A stretch of DNA of 64,000 nucleotides from Coprinopsis marcescibilis (taxonomy: Eukaryota > Basidiomycota > Agaricomycetes > Agaricales > Psathyrellaceae): assembly GCA_004369085.1 (NCBI GenBank), contig ML210196.1, forward strand, positions 62,001 to 126,000, in the 5' to 3' direction. The position numbers and the translations under genes are program-made. Every line of letters begins with the position of its first letter. Positions within the stretch are counted from its first letter, which is position 1. Under the pieces are notes generated by a model. The model saw only the letters and a list, made by a program, of their open reading frames with translations, had not been told where the DNA came from and ran no database searches. This document shows positions 44,601 through 55,566 of this stretch, piece by piece.

Positions 44601-45904
44601 CCAAAAAGGACCTTAGCAAGTGGCTCGACACGATCTCGAAAGTCACTCAGAGCGTTGCTCAACGGAGGCTTACATACATTGGATCATCGCCCAAGCCCCA
44701 AATCGCGGATCACATCCACGATCGGCCTATCATTGCATCCCAGGATCCTCGTGCAGGTGTGTAGACCAGCGATTTTCATTATTCTGCGACTAATCGAGTT
44801 CAACAGTATTTGGAGTGGAGCTAGAGTTCCTTCTCACCCGCGAGGCAATGGGAGGAGATGTCGCACCCGGAACTGTTCCCCGTGTCATTGAGGAGTGTCT
44901 AAACGAAGTTGAAAGACGTGGGCTCCAGGAAGTTGGGATCTGTGAGTCGACTAGTATAACTGTCGTGTGGCAAATGACTGATGCTCATCCTTTGATAGAC
45001 CGTATTGCAGGAGCTGCTCTCGAGATCGCAGCTTTGAAGGATGCTTACAATCGTGGTGAATCTCCAGTCAAAGAAACCACAGATATACACGCCGTCTGCG
45101 ACATAATCAAGTCTTGGTTCCGGGTCCTGCCAGAACCAGTGTTCCCTGCCCCATCGTACTATCAGATAATGGAAGCCATGAGTATGTATCAGCTGATCTC
45201 GCCCGTCATTTCTAGATGCTCATCCAGTGTCTTTATAGGGATTGAAAACTTTGATGAGCGACTTTTGGCGATCCGAAGTGTTGTGCAGGACCTTCCACAA
45301 GCCAATTTCGATCTTCTTCGTCGAGTAGCTGAACATCTGGACAAGTAAACTCGAGTATCTCAATACGCCCCACTTATGCTGACGTCCACTCTAGGGTCAC
45401 CGAGAATGAAGAAGATAACCACATGACAGCGGACGCACTTGCCATCGTCTTCAGCCCCAATCTGCTCCGCGCTCCCCAGAATAATTTTGCCATGATCCTG
45501 AGCAACATGGGCCTTTCTCATAAGCTCGTCAAGGCGTTCGTTACTCACGTAGGTTTGATTTCAGTTTCACTATTCATGACGTGGCTGAAACCCTTCCGCA
45601 GTTCCATGCTATCTTCGATGAAAACGACGCTGAGGTTGAGGCTCAGTCTGATGACGAATATGAAGCACCTATACCCGAAGAAGACGAGGATGACTTGGAT
45701 CAAGACGACCAAGGCGATCACCCCCGCGGCCATGAAGATGTTGGTGACAGATCCTATAACCACATATCCTTGTCTTCGTCAGAGCTCGCAGACCAAAACT
45801 ACAACTGCCATCATCACCACGCACCACCTATGCAATCGCATATTTCTACATCGAGTTCCAACTCTATTGGAAGCTATCGGCAACAGCAATATACCCATGG
45901 CTAA
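38683..45904 (+). CDS. BEM2: BEM2-type Rho GTPase-activating protein (RasGEF-like, PH and RhoGAP domains)
   Basis: Eleven exons: 38683-38972, 39024-41744, 41795-42578, 42640-43125, 43186-43847, 43906-44756, 44807-44941, 44999-45181, 45239-45344, 45395-45548, 45602-45904; phases close to give 2,224 residues, near yeast Bem2. After a Ser/Pro-rich N-terminus comes a RasGEF-N-like region (from about 499) and a RasGEF-like catalytic fold (about 707 onward: VPWNVLHEEGLTKDLL...DPHLLARSL). A long conserved middle leads to a PH domain (about 1800-1910, ending in KKDLSKWLDTISKV). The RhoGAP domain (about 1931-2125) has the arginine finger in GIYRIAG and the segment ADALAIVFSPNLLR. The tail is acidic and His-rich. 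Expected to switch off Rho1-type GTPases in polarity and wall growth. The 51-bp first intron is a multiple of 3 without stops, so its removal rests on splice sites alone. Confidence 0.93.
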
Positions 45905-46209
45905 TACCCTTCCATTTCGCTTTCTTTCACCACTGCATACTCCTTAATTCGTGTTTTTCGGACCCTTGCCAATCAACAAACGACATTCTACTCCACGCCA
46001 TATTTTATTTTCATTGATTTGTTTCTTTTACGCATTGCTACATTCGTCTCGGTCTCTGTATCACACTCACAGTACCGTACTGTAACCTTATTAATATGAC
46101 TTGCCACGATTGACTCTATATGACTTCTCGCAAAATGATCACCTTGTTACAATTCAAAGCCATTGAATGCGTTTACAAGGTATAGGATATACCCTGCTGT
46201 GGAACAAAA
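45905..46209. other. Intergenic
   Basis: 3' flank of the RhoGAP gene, pyrimidine-rich; includes the minus-strand tRNA terminator (AAAA at 46206-46209). Confidence 0.5.
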
Positions 46210-46302
46210 TGACCACCGCAGGACTCGAACCTGCAACCTTTTGGTGCCTAAGGAGCCGTTGAGCCATCGAAGCCAAACGCGCTACCATTGCGCTAGGTAG
46301 CC
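46210..46302 (-). tRNA. tRNA-Arg (anticodon TCG), with a 21-nt intron
   Basis: Acceptor GGCTACC / GGTGGTC pairs fully. The D stem GCGC / GCGC, anticodon stem TTTGG / CCAAA and T arm GCAGG-TTCGAGT-CCTGC all pair. With the intron at the canonical 37/38 position, the loop reads CT-TCG-A, so the anticodon is TCG (Arg, CGA codon). The intron is about 21 nt. A run of T follows as terminator. Isotype depends on the intron being placed correctly. Confidence 0.82.
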
Positions 46303-47479
46303 ATGTTGCACTTGGCGCGTGCCAACAGAGATTTCGGCAGACATTAAGGAATGTTCCTACGTTTTGAACGAACGATTTCACGGTATACCTATCGAGTTGA
46401 TATGCGACCAAAGGGTGGCACGTTCGTGTCGAAAATGGCTTTGCTAAAATAAGTGCATATATGATTTTGCGAATCTGGAATACAAAAGAATCTACCAAAA
46501 AAAGGAAGGGAAGGTTTGAAGAACATTTTTCGGAAGACGACATGGTCACCCCGCTATTGTCCCGGAGGCTTTAAGAAGAAACACAGGCAAAGCCAGGCGC
46601 GCGAAGATCGATTACCTCGCGGTATTCTTCAACCCGACTCACTCGAACCCCATCCCAGCCTCTAGCGAAGAGAGGGTCCAAACCACAACGACGGTCAGGC
46701 CATGACAGTAAATCACTCAGCCGCTCCCAATTGGGTCTTTTGGTCTCGATATTGTGGACGCTGGGACTGATTCATTGGATTGCGCTTCTGGCCACGTTTT
46801 CAGGGACCAGACGCTTTGTTCGAGCTGTCGGGAATCGGGAAAGTCAATCTGCTGCTGGACGTGAAACAATGTATATAGACAATCTGAGGTCAATGCAATA
46901 CTTTGCTAATCTGTGTATCTTCCGATATGGTATTAAGGGTCCGGATCTATCTGTTGTTAATATTAATCGGCGATAATGTAAAGTGGTTTGTCCCCAGAAA
47001 TTTCGACCCCGCAGTTCATCAGTCAACAGTGCCCACCTCCATCTGGCAGACGGTGCGTAGGTTGAGCCCTGGATGGGAAAGATAGAGATAATTCCCATGG
47101 GCTGTCTAGTGAGAAACAAACTCCTGGATCTCCTCCTTCGTCGAAATGACTCGAGCTTTTAGCACACAACGCGAAGAGAGGCGTTGTATAATAGTTCTTG
47201 GCGCAAAAAGTTGCTACATATATCTGGGATCACAAAGCTGTGGGACAACGTCTATCCCGCCACAAGATATCGGACTGGCTCCCCACGACACGAGGTTCGT
47301 AGATGACGTCACCACCCTGTTCTAAGCGCCCACTTAACAACCGTTCTGCGTTGCAGCTGTAAGGCATGACACTCCAACAAGCCACTTAATGTCAAAGTTA
47401 TGTCAATCTATTATCCAAGCACAAGCCCCGGCAGCACCCTGCGGCCCCTCTGTAAAGAAACCCCTTGAGCGATAATTTG
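46303..47479. other. Intergenic
   Basis: No supportable gene or repeat. Confidence 0.45.
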
Positions 47480-47745
47480 TGCCCCGCTGTCTCCTTGCAT
47501 GGCCCTAGAAACTGTCAGGCTCAGACTTGAGTCAATGACTCGAATTTTCTCCCATGACCCATGGGATGAAATCAAAAACAATGCTCCGAGCCGCAATACA
47601 GAGTCCAGGGACTGGACGCACGCTTAAAGCACGTACTGGCAATGTTTCCTTCAACTCCATGTTCATTCAAGGGCCTTGGATATATGTACATCGCCCATAT
47701 TTATTCCTCTTGAGCCATGCACCCAGCTTGATGTGCTTCGATTAC
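47480..47745 (+). pseudogene. Fragment of an F-box gene related to 48173-49911
   Basis: Blocks align in order with 48908-49230 of the neighbouring F-box gene: CCCCGCTGTCT.CTTG.ATGG, then AAGCACGT, then a run with CCCATAT.TA.TCCT.TTG. and ACGCAGCTTGAT-like sequence. Between blocks there are deletions and stops. No open frame survives. Confidence 0.7.
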
Positions 47746-48172
47746 CTAAACTGCCTTGAAGTTTAATCATCTTCACCCCATCTAGTGTCTTAGGCCGCAT
47801 GTGTTTGGCGTATGTCAGCTTTAACTTCAAACATCAGCGTGTGTCTTCTGAATTGGGTCCCCCTCTTTTTTTACCCTATTGAGTATATTGCAAGGATATC
47901 GAAATCATCCATTTGAGCTCAAGAAAGGCACATTTGAAGCATTCCGAATCAAAATTGGGGTCTCCGAAGGTTGCAATTCTTGGGAGACATAATTACTGCG
48001 GTTGCGTCAGCAATGAACCCGAAATTGACTTCAACTTGATACGAACTACAGGCTGTGCTCTCTTGCTGTGCTCTTTCTCATGCAAACTACAATCAACAGG
48101 ACTCTTCCTTCCAACTTTCTTCATTACCCAGGGGCCAGCTCACAAAGTCCACAAATCCAACACAAACCTCCA
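47746..48172. other. Intergenic upstream of F-box gene
   Basis: Promoter side of the F-box gene. An in-frame ATG at 48080 is a possible earlier start. Nothing else seen. Confidence 0.4.
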
Positions 48173-49911
48173 ATGTATAAGCTAATCCCAACCCACACCG
48201 ACTACGATCATCGGAAGTTCACCAATGGCTTGCGCTTTGCAAACGCCTCCACGGCCCAGCTTGCCGATTTGCCTGACGAACTGTATGGAGAAATATTTAT
48301 TCTCTGCTCGTGCGATCAGCGAATTCAATTCAACGAGAAGAATACATATTACACGGACAGCTACTTCGCTCCCCATGTTCCATCAAATAGCCCAGACAAC
48401 ATTATATGGACGCTCGACAAAGTCTGTTCCCGCTGGCGGAGGGTCATCAGAGCCATCTCAGGCCTTTACACCACTCTATTTGTGCCCTTGACCAGACTTC
48501 CCCCCCAAACTGGACTCCAACCGATGATATGGCCGTCAACTACCCCGAATCCTATCAATCATCAACCATATCCATTTACCAACATACCACAGTCTGATCA
48601 AGTCAACCGGGTCTCTCAAGCAAGAATGCTTGCTTTCGTGTGCAGCTGTCAAATCATTTGCCTATCGATGTCTACTTCGAGTATTCGCGGGAAATCATGG
48701 ACTCCTGGCCGACATGGCCCTCCTGTCCGTCACAGTGGCCATTCGATGTGGAGTTGCTTGAGCGACTCTTGGAAGAGTCATACCGATGGGCCAAAGTCGC
48801 GATCCCGTTGGCTATTCTCCGTCATTCAAGGGTCAAGCTGCGGCAGCAGACGCTACCATCCAGTGGTATAATCGACCAGTTATATGCTTCTTTTGGCCAC
48901 CGGTCAAGCGCCCCGCTGTCTGCTTGTATGGCCCTAAATACTGTCTGTCTCAGAATCAGCTCTTGGGAGGAAATCGAGTCGACTGCTCTGAGCTTCATCA
49001 CAGACCCATGTCTGAAGCACGTCACCGAAATTGACCTTTTCGGTTTGGGAGAGCTAGGCACCAGCCAACTGCCTGACAATGGTTCCTCTAACACCCTGTA
49101 CATGCACGGCCGTTGGAGACACATTACCCATATATACTCCTGTGCCATGCAGTGGTCCTATCGCAGCTTAGCATGGCTGCTCCCAAGTGCACGCAGCTTG
49201 ATTTCCTTCGTTTCCGTCGGCGATTCCATCGACACCCACTATCCTAGGATGCCAGAACCACGGGCTATTCAAGTACCCCAACTTCGCTCGCTCGAAATAC
49301 GGGGCTATCCGATGACTACAAGTCGTCTCATGGGATACCTGGATGCCCCCAACATCACTCAGCTCTTGATCATGGGCCCGGAGGACCCCATCGGCCACTG
49401 GCACAGCCCACCAACTAGTATCGACCTCACAAAACCCCTACTCCCGAGCCCTCTTCCTCTACTTGAAACATATGTTTGCCATTGCATACCTCCGACAGAG
49501 ATGCTGGAAGAAAGCATCCCTAATGTGCAAACAATTGAGCTCTTGGGCGCCGTAGAGAGCCTACTTTACATCGCTGGACTGGCAGTCCGTGCCAAAAAGC
49601 TGCTTCCAAAGCTTCAGGTCATCCGTGTACCCAACGTCACTTTGTCCGAGAATCTAGCCTCTGTCGATTTCTCCGATATACTTGGGGATAGGAGCACAAC
49701 TGCGTATGGCTTGATGGACGACACAGCGGAATCAGCGGCAAGGCAACCTCGGATGTCTGGTCCAACGGTACAGATAGAAAAGTTACTTTGCACAGAAATG
49801 GCCATGGAGTCGCTAAAGTTCCAGGCGGAGAAATGGGGCATATCAATTGTCATTGGTGACTGGACGCCGTTACTACCGTACTTGAGCTACAGCGACTTCC
49901 TCCGGCAATAG
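48173..49911 (+). CDS. F-box protein, middle splice or frame unresolved
   Basis: The 5' frame (from the ATG at 48173, or 48080) encodes an F-box: LADLPDELYGEIFILCSC, then IIWTLDKVCSRWRRVIRAI and LYTTLFV. The 3' frame (about 48600-49911) carries the rest, starting FRVQLSNHLPIDVYFEYS and ending SYSDFLRQ, with LRR-like segments. The two frames are offset. One GT-AG path (donor at the GTCAAC after ATATGGCC near 48532, acceptor AAG near 48626) restores frame. Alternatively a run of seven C near 48509-48515 may mark a frameshift mutation or sequence error. The gene may therefore be intact or a young pseudogene. Confidence 0.65.
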
Positions 49912-50963
49912 TACACTCCTTGTATTATGTACGTATAACCCTGGACAGCATCCGCTGAATTAAGCCGCGGTACTGTTACGTTGATAAACCATCAATTAAC
50001 CTGAAAAGGGGAAGAGAAATAAAGGGATATAGTAAGTAACACCTAGGAGAGAATGCAAGTCTCGGAGGGAGACCAACAAAGGGGCTCGTTCAGACAAGAT
50101 ACCATCTCGTCACTTGCGTTGAGGAGTGAAGCACCAATCACACTGAGCGTATACCCTACGTGTTTGAGCGTCAGCTCCTTTCCACACTCCAGAATTATGA
50201 TGAGGATGTTCAGACTCTGGCTTCTCTGCAATGTTGTCGTAGTAAAACCGGATGTGATTGGCCAAGGCAGCTTTCGCCGTGACCTTTTTAACGCCAAAGG
50301 CTTGGAACTTGTATTTCATGGTTTGAAAAGTCTGTAGAGCTGGCTGTGGATGTGCAGATTGCCTGAGGGAAGTGTTGGTGAAGAATGGTTGAGATCAATC
50401 GGCCTGGCCCTTCGATTAAATACCATACCAAAATTAGTATGGAAACAACCTCGGCAACGCTCATAATACCAACTCCCTTTGTGCTTGCGGCAAAACGAGC
50501 GTGGTGCGTACTGTGGTGGCACGGTTAGAGGCCGTGAAGCTGCAGTAGGACTTGGGCACCCGGAACAAAGGACCGCAATGGCACAATGGCCATCCGTGTT
50601 CAGTATGCCACTGTGCTGTCTGACTTATCTTACCGACCGTTTCCACAGTCAGCTAATCGGGTCCCTTTACCTTTGAACACACCGTTCATGGAGTTCGGCA
50701 TTGTTCCAGATTAACTGAAAAGGGCGCTTATCACATTGATAATGTGATTTGCCATTCATACAAAGGACTGTGGCCACAGAGCATAAATAAATATGTAGTC
50801 GGCAAAGGCATATACACAATTCTAGCAAGTGGGCATCTGGTTTCAGCTACAAAGGCTGGGATATATCTAGTGGACTGCCGGAACGACTTGAATGGGCGGG
50901 CGCGTAAGGATAATGTACAAAGGGGCCGCACTACTCACAAGTCCCCGATCAAAGTCCATGATC
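49912..50963. other. Intergenic
   Basis: About 1 kb with short open frames on both strands, none resembling a protein. Confidence 0.45.
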
Positions 50964-52379
50964 TCAAAGCATGGTTACAACTGTCGAAACAGCACCCATC
51001 ATAGCAAGGTACATCGACGGAGACCCTCCCGCTCCCTTTCCTTTGGCGCCAATGAACTTGGCATCCAACATCCCAGCCCCGCCAGCCCTACCCTCCTTGA
51101 AGTACTCCAAGTAATTCTTGGTCGTCGCCTCTTTCATACCCATCGTGCCGCCGATATCCGCAGTGAGCCTCACCAGATTGTCTTTGAGGATCTGGTCGAG
51201 ATCTGGTTTATCAGCTGCAACTCCCGCTGAAGAAGAAGAGGCAGACGCGTTTGTTGCAGAGGATTTGGATGTGGACCCCCCAGCGTGATACTTGGCACAA
51301 AAGTGCAAAAGCAGTCCGAGGCATGTCTGATACCGCCCGTTCGCTGTCAGCTCCTTTGGACATGTAAAATAGCGGTATTTGCGGGGAAGGAAGCGGATCC
51401 GGGAGTGCGGTGGGCGAACTTTGGCACTCCCCGTTCCTGGATGGGAGAGTTCCAATCCGATTCGGGGAGAAGAGTATATCTTGGTTGCGGAGGTGGTCGT
51501 AGTCGCCGTCAGACCTAAAGCGGCTTTGTGTACTAAGCGGAGAGAAATAGAAGGTGATTCAGCGGTTACTGTTGAGGTCGAAGTTGTCGATGAGTTTGCA
51601 TTAGGGAAGGCAGAGGTATCGGCGTTCCATTTGTTTTGGACCAGGTCTGGTATCTCTGGGGATCCGCTGAGCGAGAGTATTTCGTCTACGAGAAGTGACG
51701 GCCCAGAAACGACTTTTGTTTTTCCGGCGCCCGTTGAGCTGAGCACTCTGATTGAGCGCAAGAGGACGCCTCCTCTGAGTCGTGGCGGTTCTTTGGCACC
51801 ATCACCCGGATGGGCCTGAGATTCAGGTCTTCCGATGGTCAGGTCAAGTCCTTTGCGTGAGCCAGTCCGGTAGCTCGTTGTGCTAGTCAGGCTTCGATTG
51901 GAGTCTGCCGAGAAGAGAGGTGCGCGATGGAAGTACCTGGGTAGCCATGGTAAACGTATATTTAATGGTATTCTGGGAATAGACCATACTTACCACTTTC
52001 CAGCAATTTTTTGCTCCTCGCTACCGTGAGTGAAGGGATCCTCGTGGCATCCGGCTTTTTGAAGATAGAATTCGTGTTCCAGGATTTGAAGACGCGTCGT
52101 AGTACCATCGGCGCGCGTGACGACGATGAGATAGTCGTGCAGTAAGGCCTTCGCAATTGCGTCGAATCGCGTCAGGATTTCGGCTTCGTTGTTGATGCTC
52201 GTGAAGTCGATGAGTTCTTGCAGGTTGTCCACAGTCGTTGCCTCTTCGCTCATTGGTGCAGCAGCATTATCAGAAACCTCGGGGACACCAGAGCGAGCTT
52301 TCTTGGAGACTGAGAAAAATGGGTGAATTTTGGCCGCCTCGGACCCATCAGGTGCTTCCTTTCTCTTCAGGTTTTTCAT
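50964..52379 (-). CDS. Protein resembling methylpurine-DNA glycosylases
   Basis: Two exons, 52379-51994 and 51936-50964, joined at phase 2; 452 residues. Conserved segments follow the order seen in methylpurine (3-methyladenine) DNA glycosylases: EHEFYLQ...HEDPFTHG, then WYFHRA with a GLDLTIG strand, GGVLLRSIRV, GPSLLVDEILSL, and SPRIGLELS followed by RIRFLPRKYR. The fold assignment is by motif order only. The family's H/E active-site context is altered, so activity is uncertain. The N-terminus is Lys-rich with KIHPFFS. The ATG at 52379 is the first in frame; an upstream exon cannot be excluded. Confidence 0.55.
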
Positions 52380-52782
52380 GTGCGTCGATGTCGTCCTGTC
52401 CCTGTCAAGTTTACTCAAGTCCGTTGCAAGTTGGTCGAACAGTGCTTTGCTGGCAACTGCCAAGTATTAGAGTCCGAGTCATTTCTTGTCAGTTACGGCT
52501 TCCCTGGATTACGGTTATGCTTTGCGGCCTGTCGATCCATAAATAGCCATCACGAGCTAACGAAGTCACGGTGGTGGCGTCCCCTTTACTTGACTCGATA
52601 GGTACCATTTGAGAAAAACTTTCTTAGAGCCTATAGGCCGATGGATTAAAATTAGGAGAAACGGCGTACAGCGGACGCGGATACCAAACAATGATCTAGT
52701 AGACTTGACGAGTCGCGAATTAATAGTAGATACGGGTCCAAGGCCTAAAAACACGAGAGAATCTATGTGGACACAAGTGGAT

Positions 52783-53651
52783 CTAGTTATTTTTAAAAGC
52801 TAGAAATGATAAGTTAGTCAGTATGAGCGCGAGACCATGAACTAGGGAAACCCAAGTCGCGGGAAGTCCAAAGAGCTCACCAGTGGGCGCAAGTGCGATA
52901 ACGTGGACCTGACCCTCTGGAAGAGGATTCGGGAAAAGATTCGATATCTTTTCCTTGGGCGAGGAAAGCTCCTGTGCACCTTCAATAGTTCGCACATCTC
53001 GCCCTTGTTGCAGGTCGTCCGCAGAAGGCGAAACCTTGAAGAGCTGGATGTCCGAAGCAGCCATCCCTGCATACATTTGCCACTGTGCTTTGATTAAATA
53101 CTTGAGGGTGGTGATGGGTTCGTTCGAGGCGATCTCGACGGAGAATGCTTTATCCAGCCCTTCGCCAGAAAAGAGGCAGTTGATATCAACGACGGTTGCA
53201 GAACCTGGGTTAGATGAAAACAGGTAGTACAGAAAGCAACGATTCAGACGCACTATTGGCTTCTTGAACTATAGAGTATATAGGGTTAGCAGCAGTCAAC
53301 GACGGAACGTGGCTCACGCTCACCAGTAGGCTTCACCACGATAATATGGACATGGTCCTTCAGCGGTGGTTCATTGAAGACAGTTGAAATTGTCTTGAGT
53401 GGCAGCTCAATTTTCTCTGACCCCTCGACTGTTGAGGGTTCTTGTGCCTTGGGAGCCTCGTCGAGAGGTAGCGAAACCTTGACAAGCTGGATGTCGGTGA
53501 TATTGATGTTTGCGAAGTAGTGTGGGTAGTTGAGCTTGATCAACTTCTTGAGGATGCTGACGGTTTTGTTTGGAGCGATGCTGATGGGGAATACTTGCTT
53601 TGCCCTGTCGCCAGAAACGAGGCAGTTGAGAGTGATGAGTGGTTGGGTCAT
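52783..53651 (-). CDS. Double Crinkler (CRN) N-terminal header protein without effector domain
   Basis: Three exons, 53651-53324, 53268-53254 (15-nt micro-exon, VQEANS junction), 53204-52783; 254 residues. Residues 1-110 are a CRN-type ubiquitin-like header: LNCLVSGDRAKQVFPISI, ...ITDIQLVKVSLPLDE, ...VHIIVVKPTG. After the micro-exon a second header follows (INCLFSGEGLDKAFSVEI, ...SDIQLFKVSPS, ...VHVIALAPTG). The protein ends soon after in a hydrophobic tail. No C-terminal effector (kinase, nuclease or NTPase) domain follows in any frame downstream. A 39-bp GTGAGC...TAG intron near the end would keep frame and change the tail. CRN proteins are proposed intracellular effectors or conflict proteins; with only headers, its role is open. 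Confidence 0.8.
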
Positions 53652-54041
53652 TTGGTGAGAGAAGTTCCGAGAACAGTCCTCTTCTCTCGACGATTAAAAG
53701 GTTCTTGGGACGTGCCGCACCTCGACTGGTGTCTCTGCCGCTGCAGATGCCGCCAGACAGACCAAAGCCAGACGCTCCACTGGTGCTGGAGCTAAAGTTT
53801 GAGCTGGTGGCGGAGCTAAATGACACATCCAAAATAGCTCCATCAGAATTCTGGATGAGAGGCCTCCGTCGTCTTCGTAGGGCACCACCGCCGTTGCAGC
53901 GCACGGTCTGCAACACAAAGCAGGTCAGTCAATGATTGAGATCATACGAAGCACAAATCAATGACCAACCCCGACAAAATGTCCACAACGGGGCGTATGG
54001 ACAAGGCGCCTCGAGGCCGGCCGAGATATACCATATGTATC
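53652..54041. other. Intergenic between CRN gene and tRNA-Arg
   Basis: Open frames exist on both strands, but neither has a convincing protein signature. Probably the promoter of the CRN-header gene. Confidence 0.4.
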
Positions 54042-54127
54042 GGCCGTGTGGCGAAATGGCATCGCGTCTGACTACGATTCAGATCATCGCGATCAGGAGA
54101 TTGTAGGTTCGACCCCTACCTCGGTCA
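54042..54127 (+). tRNA. tRNA-Arg (anticodon ACG), with a 14-nt intron
   Basis: Mature part matches the gene at 35280-35365 base for base by eye; the intron differs at two positions (TTCAGATCATCGCG). A TTTTT terminator follows at 54130-54134. Confidence 0.93.
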
Positions 54128-55566
54128 TCTTTTTGGTCATTTATTCTATCTAATTCATGGGTGACCTTCTGTTTTTTTTGACTCTTGCTCTCAGCGGCCA
54201 TGATGTGGACCTACTCAAATAGCGATGTGTGCGTCTCGAGCCCAAAAGATTCAAGCTGCTGGGTCCGATGTCGGACCAAGTTGTGACACCTTCCATTAAT
54301 GTATGTGCATGGCCCCTGAGGCCTGAGCGCACTCTTGTTTGTTTCTGCCTTCCGACTTCTATTTTCTGTCGTTCTGTGTCTGTCGGCGACCAGTCCTAGA
54401 ATCTGTGTTGCGTACCAGGAGCTTGGTGGTTGACAGCAGGGTGACAGAATAGAAGAAGACCTTGTCTGTATTGCGAAGGAAGACGACATTCGTCCAACAT
54501 TCGCCTTATCTTCGGGTCGTTCTCTCACTACGAAGCGCAGTCGAGTAAGCATCTAGTGCTCTTCATTCCAAACTACAACGTAACTTACTAGTTCAGTCCA
54601 GCTCTAGACCTTACAAGTGGTGTCGAGGTGTCAAAATCACACCAGGCGAGGATAAGATTTGGGGTAAGTCTTGAACCTATATGTGAATCCGGTTGGGCCA
54701 CAGCACCTGACGATTATCGTTTGTTTGGTAGGCCTGCCAGTGAATACACCCTGTTGTGTATCTTTGGAGGCTCTTAGCTTTTCGTGTGGCTGCCAGTTAA
54801 GGAGACATTATATACTTCGACCAAAGCCTGCTTCCAACCAGTCGGCTAAAGCGCCCAGGCAGTGGTGTCCATTTTAATCAACGACCAGCAACCCCTTTCC
54901 ATATCTACTACCTTCCAAGACGAGACAAACAGTAACCGTAACCACGATCCCAAACCACCAACGGACGCACTGTGCATTGTCTCAGACCGTTGAGACTATC
55001 GCTTTGCGGAGCCCAACGCACTGCCCCACACCCCATACACACAGAGACGGGAGTTTCGGGGATAAGCTTTTGGTTTAGCTGAAAGCTTACTTTACCTCTT
55101 CGCTATCACATAAACAGCCGCAGCACGACTACAGAGTGACGACCAAGTGACGACAACTGAGGCAAGACAGACGGAATACGAAATTGTATTGGAGATCAGC
55201 ATCATTCTTGAGTTCGACAGGTCCGAATCCTCATCGTCATCGTCGTTATCATCCAGAGGATTTACTAGTGGGGTTATCACCAGCTGCTCAGCCTCGCGTT
55301 ACCACTGTTGCTTAATCACATCACACGAGTGCCGAAGGGCCCAGGGTATAGGACTGTGTACCTTTCTTCAACACGCTGTTGCTGTTGCGACTTTGCCCAG
55401 TGCTGATTCGCATCGAAGCTCCTCGCACTACATCAATAACCTAGAAGCATTTGACCGGTGAGCTTCTCTCTATTCAATTCGGACCATGTAGTCTAAAGTT
55501 TCAAACCCTTCAGGACCACATACGTCTGAGTAACTCTGTGAAATAAAGAGAGGAAGAAGAAGAACG
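54128..55566. other. Intergenic / 5' region of the next gene
   Basis: 1.4 kb with only small, unrelated open frames. The last 500 bp may be 5' UTR of the gene at 55567. Confidence 0.4.

Noticed and set aside
50043..50646. Short open frames on the minus strand
   Set aside because: They cannot be joined with good splice sites and resemble no protein family.
52566..52754. Possible C-terminal effector exon for the CRN-header gene
   Set aside because: Short hydrophobic frame with no effector-domain motifs and no acceptor in phase.
53407..53935. Open frames on both strands upstream of the CRN-header gene
   Set aside because: The minus frame is out of phase with the CRN start and Ser/Gly-rich; the plus frame has no partner exons.
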